From contig NZ_JAHWZX010000001.1 of NCBI RefSeq assembly GCF_019351405.1, positions 186,001-250,000 on the forward strand: a stretch of DNA of 64,000 nucleotides. Reading direction: 5' to 3'. Position 1 is the first letter of the stretch. Every line of letters starts with the position of its first letter. This document shows positions 62,148 to 64,000 of the stretch, piece by piece. Under the pieces are notes generated by a model. It did not search any database. It was not told where the DNA came from and saw only the letters and a program-made list of their open reading frames with translations. A program made the translations under genes and the position numbers. This DNA is from Stakelama flava (lineage in GTDB: Bacteria > Pseudomonadota > Alphaproteobacteria > Sphingomonadales > Sphingomonadaceae).

Positions 62148-62468
62148 TCATCGTTCCGGGGCGAGACCGAGCGAGCGCGCCACCTCATCAAGGTTCGCAC
62201 CGGGCGCAACCAGCAGCCACTGGTCCATTCGCGAGGCGTTGACGACCGTTACGGCGTTTTTCGGGCAGACGCCGAGGCATTTCGTTTCGACGATGCCGAC
62301 ATGGCCCTTACGCCCTTTCTTCACGCCCAGATGTTTGCGAAGCGCCTTGGACAGCTTTTGTTTGCCATCAGCGCCAAAGCCGCCCCTGACCTTTTTCTGG
62401 CATTTGGCGCAGACAAGCGCGGCGTTGGTCCAGTTGGCGTTTATATGGCTTTTCAACCGGGTTTCCAC
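62148..62468 (-). CDS. thioredoxin-like 2Fe-2S ferredoxin-domain protein
   Basis: A 106-residue protein with four cluster cysteines: CAKC (~20-23) and CLGVC (~64-68), the thioredoxin-like [2Fe-2S] ferredoxin pattern, in the frame ETKCLGVCPKNAVTVV. It starts with GTG at 62468 and overlaps the preceding J-domain gene by 16 bases, so it is translationally coupled to it. The electron partner is unknown. Confidence 0.85.
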   Translation of the reverse strand: METRLKSHINANWTNAALVCAKCQKKVRGGFGADGKQKLSKALRKHLGVKKGRKGHVGIVETKCLGVCPKNAVTVVNASRMDQWLLVAPGANLDEVARSLGLAPER

Positions 62469-62992
62469 TGACGGCGCTCTTCGACCGATTTCAGCACGTC
62501 ATACGCCGCCTGAATCGCGTGGAAGCGCTTTGCGGCCTCGGCATCGTCCGGCCGCTTGTCGGGATGGTTTTCCTTGGCAAGCCGCCGCCAGGAGGCGCGA
62601 ACAGCATCAAAATCGGCATCGCTGTCGAGTTCAAGGATGTCGAGAGCGCGCATCTCATCGCGCGAACGGGTGCCGTCGCCCGGTCCCGCCCAGCCATAAT
62701 GCGCCGAATCGGCAAAACCCGACGCATCGCGCCGTTCATTCGCCTCACGCTGCTTCGCCTCTTCCTCGCTCAGCCCTTCGAAATAATTCCAGCCGCGATT
62801 ATATTCCGCCGCGTGTTTTTCGCAGAAATACCAGCGTTCCGGGCTGTTGGGTGCTTTGGGCGCGGGGCAGGTGCCGGGTTCTTCACACCCCTGGCGGTCG
62901 CACAGGCGGACATTCGCCGCCTCACGTCCTTGTTCGCCATAGGGACGCCAGCGCGGAAAGCCCCAGTCATAGGATCGGGAAGTTCGTGCCAT
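62453..62992 (-). CDS. J-domain-containing protein
   Basis: A 179-residue protein. The N-terminal half has cysteine-bearing segments (CDRQGCEEPGTCPAPK, FCEKHAAEYNRGWNYF) that may bind a metal. The C-terminal half is a J domain (~115-178): LDILELDSDADFDAVRASWR and the KENHPDKRPDD HPD motif, for stimulation of a DnaK-type chaperone. The start at 62992 is chosen; the frame beyond runs into rnpB. Common in alphaproteobacteria, function unstudied to my knowledge. Confidence 0.88.
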   Translation of the reverse strand: MARTSRSYDWGFPRWRPYGEQGREAANVRLCDRQGCEEPGTCPAPKAPNSPERWYFCEKHAAEYNRGWNYFEGLSEEEAKQREANERRDASGFADSAHYGWAGPGDGTRSRDEMRALDILELDSDADFDAVRASWRRLAKENHPDKRPDDAEAAKRFHAIQAAYDVLKSVEERRQWKPG

Positions 62993-63049
62993 AAGCGTAT
63001 GAAATAGGGCGCAAGCGCCGCAAAGACCAGAGCAGGACGCAGCGAAATC

Positions 63050-63415
63050 GTGCCAGAGGGCCTGTAAGCCGGGTTCTGTCCATCCCTTGCGGGACTGGGC
63101 GACCATTCCTCTAGGACGGTGCTTGCGCGCCGCCTCAAGCAACCAACCCGGACGGCGGGCCGGAACTGTAGCCCATTTGCCATCCCTATTCGGTCTTGCT
63201 CCCGGTGGGGTTTGCCATGCCGCCGCCGTTACCGACCGCGCGGTGCGCCCTTACCGCACCCTTTCACCGTGACCCGGTCGAAACCGGGCCGTCTGCTCTC
63301 TGTGGCACTTTCCCTGGGGTCGCCCCCGCCGGGCGTTACCCGGCACCGTCGTTTCCGTGGAGCCCGGACTTTCCTCGTGGCGCATGTCCACGCGGTCGCC
63401 CAGCCCTCTGGCACG
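63050..63415 (-). ncRNA. rnpB: RNase P RNA
   Basis: The catalytic RNA of RNase P, which matures tRNA 5' ends. On the minus strand it shows the conserved GAGGAAAGTCCGGGCTCC near the 5' end, CCTAGAGGAATGG and ACAGAACCCGGCTTACAG near the 3' end. The P1 helix is closed by GCCAGAGGG (5', minus strand) with CCCTCTGGC (3'). The ends are placed by P1 and are approximate to a few bases. Several ORFs over this stretch are artefacts. Confidence 0.96.
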
Positions 63416-63423
63416 CGCGCTAG

Positions 63424-64000
63424 TTAGTCGTCTCCCTGCGGTTTGGGAAGCAGCAGCGCGAGAAGAATCGCGCGGCATTCGGCATCGATGATCCCGTCGA
63501 TCAGTTCGGGACGGAATCGCCGCTGAAACGCAACGACCGCAGCTTCGCCGTCCGTCACGTCGTACCCGAAACGTTCGAGCGCCAGCATGAAGCCGCCATC
63601 GGGCCAGTGCGGATCGGCAAGATTTCTGGTCGGTCGCGGAAGGACTAGGCGAAGCCGCGCCAGTTTCCCCCAGGGGAACAGCTCGCCCGGATCCTGTTTG
63701 CGCGCCGGGGCGACATCGGAATGGCCCACCACGTTTCCGCGCGTGATTTCGTACCGGTCCTTGATCGCATGGACCAGACGAATGACCGAGGCGACCTGGG
63801 GATCGGGAAAGGGGCGATAGCCGAATTCATGGCCGGGATTGACGATCTCTATCCCCACCGACGCGCTGTTGATGTCGCCGATGTCGCGCCAATGCGAACG
63901 ACCGGCGTGCCAGGCGCGATTGTCTTCATCGACCAGACGATGAACCGCACCATCCTCCTCAACCAGATAATGCGCCGAAACTTTTGATTCGGCATCGGTG
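63424..64000 (-). CDS. AmpD/AmiD-type N-acetylmuramoyl-L-alanine amidase (partial, 5' end beyond the window)
   Basis: A zinc amidase_2 family enzyme that cleaves MurNAc from peptide in muropeptide recycling. The frame continues past the right edge; visible parts include SAHYLVEEDGAVHRLVDE (first zinc His), AWHAGRSHWRDIGDINSASV, GIEIVNPGHEFGY and GNVVGHSDVAPARKQDPGELFPW (second zinc His and catalytic Lys/Asp), then a C-terminal peptidoglycan-binding-like region. Cytosolic AmpD against periplasmic AmiD cannot be decided without the N-terminus. It ends 9 bases upstream of rnpB. Confidence 0.9.
   Translation of the reverse strand, partial: TDAESKVSAHYLVEEDGAVHRLVDEDNRAWHAGRSHWRDIGDINSASVGIEIVNPGHEFGYRPFPDPQVASVIRLVHAIKDRYEITRGNVVGHSDVAPARKQDPGELFPWGKLARLRLVLPRPTRNLADPHWPDGGFMLALERFGYDVTDGEAAVVAFQRRFRPELIDGIIDAECRAILLALLLPKPQGDD

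Noticed and set aside
63119..63427. Overlapping frames within 63087-63478 on both strands
   Set aside because: This DNA encodes RNase P RNA with all conserved elements; the frames are accidental.
1..64000. CRISPR array, IS element or prophage
   Set aside because: No regularly spaced repeats, transposase, integrase or phage structural genes were seen.

Overview
The window is GC-rich, densely packed alphaproteobacterial chromosome, most likely from a Sphingomonas-type bacterium (order Sphingomonadales). The basis for this is the DivL homologue next to tsaE, amgK, murU and addBA, the CC0125/CC1285-type lipoprotein, AMP nucleosidase, the YqgE and peroxiredoxin pair, and the style of the Psp, MtaB and FtsY proteins. 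No insertion sequence, CRISPR array or prophage was seen. Nearly everything looks like core genome; the clearest accessory piece is a three-gene block inside the ribosomal protein and SRP cluster.

Layout. 0-4.1 kb: an EAL-type c-di-GMP phosphodiesterase, then moaA-nadK. 4.2 kb: tRNA-Asn. 4.4-11.5 kb: a valine-catabolic operon (mmsA, acyl-CoA dehydrogenase, 3-hydroxyisobutyryl-CoA hydrolase, enoyl-CoA hydratase, mmsB, flavin reductase) with a divergent LysR regulator. 11.7-17.8 kb: a lipoprotein, secA, argJ and an inositol-phosphatase-family gene. 17.8-29.0 kb: trxA and the overlapping operon divL-tsaE-amgK-murU-addB-addA. 29.2-42.9 kb: ahcY with a perfect 20-bp palindrome upstream, yqgE, a peroxiredoxin, amn, an alpha/beta hydrolase, asd, an MFS exporter, a DPP-IV-like peptidase, zntB and a FadL-type porin. 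43.0-49.3 kb: ffh-rpsP-rimM // trmD-rplS, split by three opposite-strand genes. 49.5-54.6 kb: a GGDEF-EAL protein, a DUF924 gene and mtaB-ftsY-yciB. 54.7-59.7 kb: superoxide dismutase and an enlarged phage-shock (Psp) locus. 59.8-64 kb: sufE, an AsmA-family gene, a 2Fe-2S protein, a J-domain protein, RNase P RNA and an incomplete ampD-type amidase.

The most unusual region is the Psp locus. PspF is divergent from a -24/-12 (sigma-54) promoter that transcribes a secreted TonB-C-like protein, pspA, pspB and pspC. These are followed by four further small membrane proteins, each with an N-terminal membrane helix and a C-terminal coiled coil. Two of them share a gapless 23-residue C-terminal signature with the end of PspC, and a third carries it with a two-residue insertion, so PspB/PspC-like modules appear to have multiplied here.

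Other points of note are DivL with Tyr570 replacing the phospho-accepting His and an eroded N-box, murein-recycling genes (amgK, murU, ampD-type) inside the window, and the split of a normally conserved translation and SRP operon. All functional calls rest on motif and family recognition by eye; no database search was run.
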